From the NCBI GenBank assembly GCA_025929635.1, contig JAICPX010000005.1, positions 1 to 32,792 of the forward strand: a DNA stretch of 32,792 nucleotides. Direction: 5' to 3'. This document shows positions 9,180-18,400 of the stretch, one piece after another; positions within the stretch are counted from its first letter, which is position 1, and every line of letters begins with the position of its first letter. The notes below the pieces were generated by a model that did not search any database, was not told the DNA's origin, and saw only the letters and a program-made list of their open reading frames with translations. A program made the translations under genes and the position numbers. The DNA is from Chitinophagaceae bacterium (GTDB taxonomy: Bacteria > Bacteroidota > Bacteroidia > Chitinophagales > Chitinophagaceae).

Positions 9180-9203
9180 GCGCCGAAGGCGCTCCTTTGG
9201 AGC
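9180..9203. repeat. Tandem mini-hairpins GCGCC-GAA-GGCGC and GCTCC-TTT-GGAGC
   Basis: Two 5-bp-stem, 3-nt-loop palindromes overlapping by GC at 9191-9192. Confidence 0.6.
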
Positions 9204-9235
9204 ACACTTGTACGTCCGGTAAATCTATTCAGCCA

Positions 9236-10054
9236 TTATTCACTCACCCCTAATTTTTGCATTACAGCATTGCTTACCCCGGTGGTTGAATAGCCGCCAT
9301 CGTGAAAAAGATTTTGCATCGTCACCATTCTTGTAAGGTCAGAAAAAAGAGTGATGCAATAGTTAGCGCAATCTTCAGCGGTGGCATTTCCGAGCGGTGC
9401 AATCGCATTTGCATAGTCAAAAAAATCGCCAAAACCTTTAATGCCGGTGCCTGCAGTTGTTTTTGTCGGTGACTGTGACACAGTATTGATCCTTACTTTT
9501 TTTTCTACCCCATAATGATAGCCAAAGCTGCGGGCTATCGATTCAAGCATTGCCTTAATATCTGCCATATCGGTATAAAAAGGAAAAGTTCTCTGGGCAG
9601 CCATATATGTCAACGCCACAACACTACCCCATTCATTAATGGCATCGAGCTTTCTTGCAACGGACAGCATTTTATGAAAAGACATAGCAGAGACATCAAG
9701 CCCTTTCATGAAATAATCATAGTTGGATTCGGTATACGGTATCTTTTTCCTGATGTTGACACTCATCCCGATCGAATGAAGAACAAAATCAATCTTACCT
9801 CCCAGTATTTCCTGCGATTTGGTAAACAGATTTGTAAGTTCGTCAACACTGGTCGCATCGGCAGGAATGATCTCTGATTTGGTCTTTTCTGCCAGCTTGT
9901 TAATTTCACCCATCCGCATTGCAATCGGAGCATTGGTTAAAACAAAGGTTCCTCCTTCTTCATACGCTTTTTCCGCCACTTTCCATGCAATGGAACTAGC
10001 ATCCAGTGCCCCCGTAATAATTCCCCTTTTACCTTTTAAAAGATTATATGCCAT
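9236..10054 (-). CDS. fabI: Enoyl-[acyl-carrier-protein] reductase (FabI)
   Basis: SDR fold; HSIG, LTYMAAQRTFPFY with Y-x6-K (YTDMADIK), overall FabI pattern in a Bacteroidota-like version (NTVSQSPTKTTAGTGIKGF). Confidence 0.93.
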   Translation of the reverse strand: MAYNLLKGKRGIITGALDASSIAWKVAEKAYEEGGTFVLTNAPIAMRMGEINKLAEKTKSEIIPADATSVDELTNLFTKSQEILGGKIDFVLHSIGMSVNIRKKIPYTESNYDYFMKGLDVSAMSFHKMLSVARKLDAINEWGSVVALTYMAAQRTFPFYTDMADIKAMLESIARSFGYHYGVEKKVRINTVSQSPTKTTAGTGIKGFGDFFDYANAIAPLGNATAEDCANYCITLFSDLTRMVTMQNLFHDGGYSTTGVSNAVMQKLGVSE

Positions 10055-10087
10055 AACTTATCATTTTTGGGCGGTAAAAGTAAGAAG

Positions 10088-10297
10088 TTATTTCCTTAGC
10101 TCGCCCGGGTAAAGTTTCGTGATTACAAACACCATCAGGAATGATAAAACAAAGATGGAAACCAGCACTATTAAAAGATAAAATAACAACCGCCCAACTG
10201 ATCGTCGTGGTTGGAGGATGTGTTGAATCCAGATATTTAACAAATATCCGCTAATCATGAAGACAATCACTAAGGAAAGAATGATTAAGGACTTCAT
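10088..10297 (-). CDS. Small membrane protein, two predicted TM helices
   Basis: 69 aa with two hydrophobic segments; located in the minus-strand cluster between fabI and recN. Confidence 0.65.
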   Translation of the reverse strand: MKSLIILSLVIVFMISGYLLNIWIQHILQPRRSVGRLLFYLLIVLVSIFVLSFLMVFVITKLYPGELRK

Positions 10298-10327
10298 TTG
10301 CGCATCGCTTGTTGTCTATTGACAATC

Positions 10328-12001
10328 TCAGTTGTTGACCATTTCTCTTGCATTTTCAATGGCTGCAGCTGTTGGTTTCTCGCCACTCAGCATTTTAGCA
10401 ATGGTTGTTATTCGTTCATCTTTATTCAGCAACCGGATATTTGTCCTGACCTCATTCCTCTCTATTTCTTTATATACGAAGAAATGAGCGTCGGCTTTCC
10501 CCGCAAGTTGCGGCTGATGCGTAATGCAGATCAGCTGGCGGTTATCGGCAAGCTCTTTCATGATAATTCCAACCTGTCTTGCGGCTTCACCGGAGATCCC
10601 TGTATCAATCTCATCAAAGATCAGGGTGGGCATATCAAGTTTTTGAGCAACCAATGACTTTATACAAAGCATCAGCCTGCTCAATTCTCCACCACTCGCC
10701 ACTTTTCTTACAGGCAAAAACAGTTCGCTTTTATTAGCATCAAATAAAAACTCAATACTGTCCATTCCAAATGCATTCAACTCAACCTTATCCTTAACCT
10801 CCACCTTTATCTTTGCATTTGGCATTCCCACCTGCGCCAATAGTTTATTTACTTTTTCTTCTAAGGGCCTTACCTGTTTCTGCCTTCTTTCCGATATTGT
10901 TCTTGCTTGTAGGGACAAGGCATTCCTTGTTGCTACGACAACCTGTTCCTTATTCTTTATTTCCTCATCGATATTCAATACAGCCTGCAATTTTTCTTCA
11001 AATTGTTTCTGAATGGCCAACAACTCTGAAGTAGTTTTTACTCCATGTTTCTTTAATAATTTGTAACCTAATGTAAGCCGTTCATTTAATTGTTCAATTC
11101 TTTCGGGACTATAATTTATATGCGTGCTGATGTTATCAAGATCATTGGCTATATCCTGCAGCTCCACCTGGGCCGATTGTAATCTTTTTACCAGTTCCGG
11201 GAGCTGAACATGAAACGTTGAATACCCCTGTAATTGATTTGACAAACTTTTTAATTGCTGAACAATTGGGTGTTCGGTCTCTTTCAACTCAAAACAAACT
11301 GTCGATAGAACAGTCCTGATCTCTTCGGAATTGTTCAGCATTTTTAATTCAGTATCTATTTCTTCGAGTTCATTGCTCCTGAACGCAGCCTCTTCTAATT
11401 CTCCGTACTGAAACCGGTTATAGTCGGCTTCTTTATCAAATTGGAGTTTTTGCTCTTTCAGCACATCAAGTTCTTTGTGCAACGTTTTCCATTGGTAATA
11501 GGTAGATTGATATTGATCTACAAGGTCATTGGTTCCCGCCAATGCATCCATTACCTCCCGTTGAAATTCATTTTCTCCTAATTGCAGGCTGTCAAACTGC
11601 TGGTGCAGGTCAACAAGCAAACCGCTGAATTCTTTTAACTGTTCAAGATTTACAGGAGTATCATTAATAAATGCTCTTGACTTCCCCGCTACCGAAATTT
11701 CTCTTCTTAGCACTAATTCTTCTTCAGCACCTTCCCGGTAATTATCGGGATCATATTGCATCAGCAAAGTTTTTATTATTGATCTATGGTCAGCCTTAAA
11801 AATTCCCTCCACAATGCATTTTTTTTCTTTGTTCAGCAATGCAGATGAATCGGACCTGGCGCCGAGGATCAATCCCAAAGCTCCCATAATGATCGATTTA
11901 CCGGCCCCTGTTTCCCCGGTGATCACATTCATTCCGTCAGGAAATCTTATATCGATTGCATCAATAATAGCATAGTTGCGAATGGATAGTTGTTGCAGCA
12001 T
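10328..12001 (-). CDS. recN: DNA repair protein RecN
   Basis: N-terminal MLQQLSIRNYAIIDAIDIRFPDGMNVITGETGAGKSIIMGAL; C-terminal ASGGELSRLMLCIK, TLIFDEIDTGISG, CITHQPQLA. Confidence 0.97.
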   Translation of the reverse strand: MLQQLSIRNYAIIDAIDIRFPDGMNVITGETGAGKSIIMGALGLILGARSDSSALLNKEKKCIVEGIFKADHRSIIKTLLMQYDPDNYREGAEEELVLRREISVAGKSRAFINDTPVNLEQLKEFSGLLVDLHQQFDSLQLGENEFQREVMDALAGTNDLVDQYQSTYYQWKTLHKELDVLKEQKLQFDKEADYNRFQYGELEEAAFRSNELEEIDTELKMLNNSEEIRTVLSTVCFELKETEHPIVQQLKSLSNQLQGYSTFHVQLPELVKRLQSAQVELQDIANDLDNISTHINYSPERIEQLNERLTLGYKLLKKHGVKTTSELLAIQKQFEEKLQAVLNIDEEIKNKEQVVVATRNALSLQARTISERRQKQVRPLEEKVNKLLAQVGMPNAKIKVEVKDKVELNAFGMDSIEFLFDANKSELFLPVRKVASGGELSRLMLCIKSLVAQKLDMPTLIFDEIDTGISGEAARQVGIIMKELADNRQLICITHQPQLAGKADAHFFVYKEIERNEVRTNIRLLNKDERITTIAKMLSGEKPTAAAIENAREMVNN

Positions 12002-12022
12002 GATGCAATTTAAAAGAAAAAA

Positions 12023-12048
12023 CCCCGCCCGGTAAGAACCAGGCGGGG
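12023..12048. terminator. GC-rich hairpin, putative bidirectional terminator between the zinc-ribbon gene and recN
   Basis: CCCCGCC (12023-12029) / GGCGGGG (12042-12048) plus inner GGT/ACC; flanked by A-runs on both sides, so the minus strand reads T-run-hairpin-T-run. Confidence 0.75.
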
Positions 12049-12069
12049 AGAAAAAAAATCTATTTGCGC

Positions 12070-12825
12070 TTATTTTATCTCGACTGCGGCGTGAAGATCG
12101 CTGTCAACTAACACACGTCCACAGTTCTCACATACCATGATCTTTTTGTGCTGGCGAATCTCGCTTTGTTTTTGCGGAGGAATCGCATAGAAGCACCCTC
12201 CACACGCATCTCTCTCCACTTGTACAACGGCTAACCCATTGCGATAGCTATCACGTATTTTTTTATAACTGGCAAGTAAACGATGATCAACCGAATCTCT
12301 TGCTTCTGAAGCCAGCTTATTAAAATGTTTTTCTTCTTTTTCGGTAGACGCAATGATCTTCTCCAATTCTTCCTTTTTTGTATTCAGGATCCCTTCTTTA
12401 CTGGCAATTGTCTTTTTTGCTTTATCGAGCAACACAGCCTTCTCTGCTATCTCTTCAGTAGCATCTTTAATATGCTTTTCAGCAAGCTTTACTTCCAATT
12501 GTTGCATCTCGATCTCTTTGTTGATCGCTTCAAATTCCCGATTGTTCTTTACATTGTTGCTTTGTTTCTCATACTTTTTCACCAGGGCCCCTGATTCTTT
12601 GATCGCCTCCTTCTTCTGCTCAATAAACTCCGTGATACCGTTGATCTCTTCTTCGATCCTGGTTTGTCTTGCATGCAAACCCTGGATCTCATCTTCCAGG
12701 TCAGCAACTTCCATTGGAAGCTCACCTTTCAATACTTTTAATTCATCCAGCTTGGAATCAATTTTTTGAAGTGAAACAAGACTGGTTAATTTTTCCTGTA
12801 CCGAATACTCTTTTACTGTACTCAT
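12070..12825 (-). CDS. Zinc-ribbon (C4-type) coiled-coil protein, CT398-like
   Basis: Long coiled coil followed by ERDACGGCFYAIPPQKQSEIRQHKKIMVCENCGRVL (CxxC...CxxC). Confidence 0.9.
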   Translation of the reverse strand: MSTVKEYSVQEKLTSLVSLQKIDSKLDELKVLKGELPMEVADLEDEIQGLHARQTRIEEEINGITEFIEQKKEAIKESGALVKKYEKQSNNVKNNREFEAINKEIEMQQLEVKLAEKHIKDATEEIAEKAVLLDKAKKTIASKEGILNTKKEELEKIIASTEKEEKHFNKLASEARDSVDHRLLASYKKIRDSYRNGLAVVQVERDACGGCFYAIPPQKQSEIRQHKKIMVCENCGRVLVDSDLHAAVEIK

Positions 12826-12865
12826 TTATTTGATTGATTATTTTGATTGATAGTGCAATTCAGCT

Positions 12866-13963
12866 TTACACAAAATACCTCACCGGGTTAGTATTCACCT
12901 CTGTTTTAAGGACGGCAAAGGTAGGGAATTTTTGTTCCAAAAATTCCTGCAAGAGGTTGATGGTGAATTGTTCACTTTCGTAATGGCCGATGTCGGCAAT
13001 GATCATTTTCTCGTTAGCATCGAAGAACTCATGATACTTGATATCTGAAGTTATATAAATGTCCGCTCCGGAAGCCAACGCGCTGGAAATCAGGAAGCTT
13101 CCAGCTCCACCACATACTGCTACTGTTTTGATCTCTTTACCCCGCAGTTGCGTGTGCCTGATGATCGGCAGCCGAAATTTTTCTTTTATTTGTTTTAAGA
13201 ATTCAATTTCAGCTATTGATTTACCCAGCTCTCCGATTACACCTGACCCGATAATCGGGAATTTATTGTCAAGTTTAATAACATCATAGGCAACTTCCTC
13301 ATAGGGATGTGCTGATAATAAGGTCTTGACGATCGTGTTCTCTAACCAGGTGGGAAACACCGCTTCAATTTTTATTTCATTTTCTTTATGGAGCTCCCCA
13401 GGTTTTCCAACATAAGGATCAGTATTCATCCCGCCTTTGAATGTTCCAAAACCTTCAGCATTAAAACTGCACTCTTCATAGTTCCCGATATGCCCGGCCC
13501 CGGCATCAAAAATTGCCTGTCTCACTTTATCAGCATCGGCCGCCGGAACAAACGTGTATAGTTTCTTTAATTGGTTTTCTTTTGCCGATAAAATGGAAAT
13601 ATTCGTTAGCCCAAGCAAACCGGCAATTCGCCCATTTACTCCATTGATAATATTGTCGAGATTGGTATGAATTGCGTAAAGAGCGATGTCTTTTTTTATT
13701 GCCTTAATAACGGCCTTTTGAACATAATTTTTTCCTGTGAGTCTTTTGAGACCTGAAAAGACTATGGGGTGATGAGAGATAACAATGTTACAATTCCTTT
13801 TTATGGCTTCATCAATTACTGCTTCAGTGGCATCCAATGAAACTACGATTCCGCTACATTCGGCATTTTCGTCGCCCGTTATAAGCCCGGCATTGTCATA
13901 ACTTTCCTGCAATGAGGCTGGCGCTAAGGATTCCAGGGCAGCAACGACCTCTTTAATTTTCAT
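12866..13963 (-). CDS. Nif3-like dinuclear metal centre protein (YqfO type with inserted PII-like domain)
   Basis: SYDNAGLITGD, VISHHPIVFSGLKRLTG, YAIHTNLDN, CGGAGSFL, DIGHYESEQFTI; 365 aa matches the insert-containing form. Confidence 0.94.
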   Translation of the reverse strand: MKIKEVVAALESLAPASLQESYDNAGLITGDENAECSGIVVSLDATEAVIDEAIKRNCNIVISHHPIVFSGLKRLTGKNYVQKAVIKAIKKDIALYAIHTNLDNIINGVNGRIAGLLGLTNISILSAKENQLKKLYTFVPAADADKVRQAIFDAGAGHIGNYEECSFNAEGFGTFKGGMNTDPYVGKPGELHKENEIKIEAVFPTWLENTIVKTLLSAHPYEEVAYDVIKLDNKFPIIGSGVIGELGKSIAEIEFLKQIKEKFRLPIIRHTQLRGKEIKTVAVCGGAGSFLISSALASGADIYITSDIKYHEFFDANEKMIIADIGHYESEQFTINLLQEFLEQKFPTFAVLKTEVNTNPVRYFV

Positions 13964-14114
13964 TGGTTAAAGATAATAAAGCCTTACCTGGATTATTTTG
14001 TAAAAAAGTGCAGAAAAAATGACACCGGAATTGAAATGCTTTCGTAACTTTTCCCTCCCAACCTACCTGGCGAAAATTAACCCGTCCCCCGATAATAGAA
14101 CAAAATAGATTGCT

Positions 14115-14738
14115 ATGCCACGAAGAAAAACTTACCATTATCTTCTTCTTCTTTTTATTGTCATTTCTGGATTAGCGGGCACACCCACTGATGATGTGCT
14201 GTCAAAAAAAGAGAGAAAATACGCTGCCGATCACATGAAGAACACAAAGGCAGAGGTGCAGAATGCAATTAAAGGCCTGAGCTCAGCACAACTGGATTTC
14301 AAGCCTGCAGCAGACAAATGGTCGGTAACAGAGTGTGTTTATCATATTGCCATTTCGGAAAAAAATTTGTGGGCAAGGCTTGAAAAAAGCATGAAAGAAC
14401 CCGCAACCCCTGAAAAGAAAAAGGATCATAAATTAACAGACGAACAGGTAATTAATATGATTGAAAGCAGGGAAAATAAAGTAAAAACATCCCCGCCTTT
14501 TGAACCGCAAAACACCGGCTATAGAACTTTAGATGAAGCAATGAATGATTTTAAAACAGCCAGGGCCGCACATATCAAGTACATTAAAGCCACTTCCGAA
14601 GATTTGCGTAATCATTTTGTGCAAATGTCATTTGGTTTATTGGATTGTTACCAGCTTTGCCTCATGATTTCTTCACATACAGACCGGCACACCAAACAAC
14701 TGAATGAAATAAAAGCGGCTCCTGACTTCCCAAAATAA
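14115..14738 (+). CDS. DinB-family exported protein
   Basis: Hydrophobic N-terminus; DinB-like helices AIKGLSSAQLDFKPAADKWSVTECVYHIAISEKNLW and C-terminal SHTDRHTKQLNEIKAAPDFPK. Confidence 0.85.
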   Translation: MPRRKTYHYLLLLFIVISGLAGTPTDDVLSKKERKYAADHMKNTKAEVQNAIKGLSSAQLDFKPAADKWSVTECVYHIAISEKNLWARLEKSMKEPATPEKKKDHKLTDEQVINMIESRENKVKTSPPFEPQNTGYRTLDEAMNDFKTARAAHIKYIKATSEDLRNHFVQMSFGLLDCYQLCLMISSHTDRHTKQLNEIKAAPDFPK

Positions 14739-14761
14739 TTTCTGCCCCAAAATATTTCTAC

Positions 14762-14786
14762 AAAAGCCGTTGATGGAACGGCTTTT
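14762..14786 (+). terminator. Stem-loop terminator-like element after the DinB gene
   Basis: AAAAGCCGTT (14762-14771), 5-nt loop, AACGGCTTTT (14777-14786). Confidence 0.7.
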
Positions 14787-14864
14787 GCGCTTATTCGGGA
14801 AGCTATTTTCCTATTGCATGGGTCATCGATAATAACTATCTTGGCTTTCCTTTTAAGCCCACTT

Positions 14865-15275
14865 ATGAAAAGACTATTTACCTTATTCCTGTTCTCCTTT
14901 ACCTTGGCAAACTGTGGACGAACAGTCGAACAAATTGGTGAGGATCTTGTCATTAAGGCCATGACCGACGGTCAATGGAAGGTTACCAAGTTCACCCAAA
15001 ACGGTGCAGATATTACGTCCAGCTTTTCAACATATAAGTTTCAATATTACAGCAATAAGACCGTGGATGCCATTAATAATGGCGTTACCGAAAGAACGGG
15101 TAACTGGGATGGAAATGCCTCGGCCATGACCACCTGGGCAAGTTTCCCCGGGGCGACGAATCCAATTGCGCTTATAAATGGAACCTGGAATATCACAAAG
15201 AATAGCTGGACTTACGTGGAAGCTACACAAACTAATGGTGCTGAGACAAAGACCTTAAGGTTAGATAAGCAATAA
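14865..15275 (+). CDS. Small lipoprotein, lipocalin-like
   Basis: Preferred start MKRLFTLFLFSFTLANCG (lipobox LANC); WKVTKFTQNG..., WNITKNSWTY. Confidence 0.65.
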   Translation: MKRLFTLFLFSFTLANCGRTVEQIGEDLVIKAMTDGQWKVTKFTQNGADITSSFSTYKFQYYSNKTVDAINNGVTERTGNWDGNASAMTTWASFPGATNPIALINGTWNITKNSWTYVEATQTNGAETKTLRLDKQ

Positions 15276-15423
15276 ATCCTGCCTACGAAAAATTGGTCCT
15301 TAAACGATCAATTATGGAACTGGTCAATACTCAAACTTTATCAAAGTGAAGTAACGGGGCCTGAGTTTTCTAATTATCCTATTGATTTTCCAGACATTAA
15401 TTGACTTTTATGCAAAGCCAGAA

Positions 15424-18400
15424 ATGCGACCCTATTGCTATCATATCAGACTGCTCAAATACGTACTACTATTGAGAATAAAGAGTTTTAATATCCTGAA
15501 GTGCCATTTAGCCGCCCTTTCTATTCTGCTGTTCACAGTCGGATACCGGGCTGCTGGCCAGGCACCCGTGGCAGACTTTACAGCAAACCGAACTTCGGGC
15601 TGCGCCCCGCTGACCGTAACGTTCACCGATATTTCTACCAACAATCCAACATCCTGGGCCTGGGATTTTGGCGTTACATTGTCAACTCAACAGAACCCTG
15701 TTGTTACTTTTTCTGCACCGGGCACCTATACCGTAAAATTAATAGTGAGAAATAGTTCGGGCGTAGATGATGAAGAAAAAATAAACTACATCACTGTTTT
15801 TCCATCTCCTGTTGTAGGGTTCACTGCTAACATCACCACGGCCTGTGTCCCGGCAACTATCCAGTTCACTGATCAAACCACAGTTCCTGCTGGCGGTGGT
15901 AGTATTACAGACTGGCTCTGGAATTTTGGAGACGGAGCTACGTCAACATCACAAAACCCCACACATGAGTATACGGCCGCAGGATTCTACACAGTGTCTT
16001 TGCAGGTCACGAGCAGTACTGGCTGTCAAAGTTTCAAATCAATTGGCAGGTACATACGAATCATAAATGGTATTGATGCAGACTTTGCTTTTTCGCAACC
16101 TGCGACTTGCCAGCCACCTTTTAATATTAGTTTCCAGGATCAATCCAGCGGGCCAGGAAATCTTACCTATCTCTGGGACTTTGGAAATGGAGGACCTACA
16201 TCAACATTAGCTAATCCAACCGCGGTCTACACATCACCAGGCACATACCCTGTGCAGCTAACTGTAGAAAGCGATCTGGGCTGTAATGGAACAATTACAA
16301 AAAATATTATTGTAGCAGGTAAAACAACTGATTTTATTGCTCCTCCCAGCATTTGCTTTGGGCAATCCGTTACGTTTCAAAACAATTCCTCCCCGTCACC
16401 GGTCAGCTCGTTCTGGGATTTCGGTGATGGTACCACTTCATCACAAGTCAGCCCGATCAAAACTTATTTGGCAGGCGGATCTTTCCAGGTAAAATTGATC
16501 AACAATTATGGAAACTGTATTGACTCGGTTACAAAAACGGTTTTAGTTAATACTCAACCTTCAGTTGATTTTACGGCAAATGATTCTACTTCGTGTAAAA
16601 TTCCTTTTGCTGTCCAGTTTTCTGATCTTAGCCCGGCCGCGTCAACATGGCTTTGGGATTTTGGTGATGGGAGTACTTCCACGTCACGAAATCCATCACA
16701 TACTTACAATACCGTGGGATCTTATTCTGTTACTTTAACAATAACCCTTCCTGGCGGATGCAGCAATACAATCACAAAATATCAATACATTAAGATCAGC
16801 CCGACAACTGTAAGAATAAGTAATGCACCTAACGGTGGGTGTATTCCTTTTACTTTTCAACCTGTGGCAGATATTCAGTCGGTAGACAGCATCATTAGTT
16901 ACTCATGGAACCTCGGTGAACCTGGAGGTATTTATACAACTCAGTCGCCAATTCATACCTATACAACTGTGGGCAATTATGATCTCCAGCTTACCATTAC
17001 AACACAAAACGGTTGTGTTGTAACTGCAGATGTTCCGGATGGTGTATTGACCGGGACACCGCCAACCGTGAATTTTAGTTTTACCCCAAACAATACCTGC
17101 GCAAGCACATCTATTCAGTTCACTGATCTTTCAACAACCACCCCTGGTGCCAATGTAAAATGGTTGTGGGATTTCGGCGATAGCCTTACTTCTATCTTAC
17201 AACACCCATCACATGTGTTTGTCGATACAGGGCTATTGAATGTAAAGCTTGTCGTTTTAAATAACGGTTGTGCAGATTCGCTGACAAAACCAATCCAGGT
17301 CAAACCACCTGTTGCCAAGTTTGGCTATCAAACTAATTGTAATAATAAGTTACAGGTTACATTCTTAGACAGTTCTTTAACGAATGCTATTTATGGTCCG
17401 ATTACGTATGAATGGAAAATGGGTGATCCTGCCAACACCGTTTTCACCAGCATAACACCTCCCACATTTACTTATCCTGCGTATGGAACTTACACGGCAA
17501 CATTAAGTGTAACGAATGGACCTTGTTCATACACCACCACAAAGGACATTAGAATCATTGATGAACCCGTTGCGTTAACTGCCAGCAAAAATCCCGTTTG
17601 TAAGAGTGAAGTATTTACTTTATCAGCAACGGGTAGCAACCCGGACAACATAAAAGATTACACCTGGATCATTGGTCCCTACACTTTCAGCGATACAAGC
17701 AGAAGCATTGATCTCAGCTTATCAACTTATGGAACGTATGATGTGAAATTAGTGATTGAGGATATCAATGGTTGCCTTGATTCCGTTACGTTAAACAGTT
17801 TCATGGTGATAAGTGGTCCGGTTGCAGCCTTTACCCCGAATGGGCCAGGTGCCTGTATAAATAAATCAATGACATTTAATGATCTTTCAACCCCAACCGC
17901 AGCACCGATCACTCAATGGACATGGAACTTTGGAGATGGCAATCAACAATCGTTTTCTTCGCCTCCTTTCTCTCATGTTTATTCACAAGAAGGAAGCTAT
18001 TCAGTTAGCCTGGTTGTAAAAGATAATGTGAATTGTGCCGATACATTCGCAATTGTCAATGCCGTGCTGATCACCAATCCCAAAGCCGCATTTTATGCCG
18101 ATACATTTTATTGTCCCTCTGCTCCATTGCAATTTATAGATACATCAACCGGGGTAGGACTGACATATAACTGGTATTTTGGCGATGGAGGCACTTCGAC
18201 ACTACAAAACCCCACCCACAACTACCCGGCAGGCAACAATGATTATAATGTAAAGCTTAAGATCCGCGACCAGGCGGGTTGTGAAGATTCGATCACGAAA
18301 AATGGTTATGTGAAGATCAGGAAACCTGTTGCAGCGTTTAGCATGATCGATAGCACAGGCATTTGTTTGCCGCTACAAACAAGTTTCAATTTCCTGGGAA

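Noticed and set aside
10298-11034. Plus-strand ORFs (10298-10657, 10813-11034) opposite recN
   Set aside because: Antisense to clear RecN motifs; no domain or start-site support.
12325-12769. Hydrophobic Phe/Ser-rich plus-strand ORFs opposite the zinc-ribbon coiled-coil gene
   Set aside because: Composition is an artefact of reading Glu/Lys-rich coiled-coil codons backwards.
15291-15313. AATTGGTC/GATCAATT hairpin after the lipoprotein gene
   Set aside because: Contains a wobble pair, lacks a U-run; too weak to call a terminator or regulatory element.
15501-16066. Alternative-frame ORFs (15501-15755, 15845-16066) at the start of the PKD protein
   Set aside because: Considered as evidence of a frameshift or split gene, but the main frame is continuous through all PKD repeats to the CHU_C domain.
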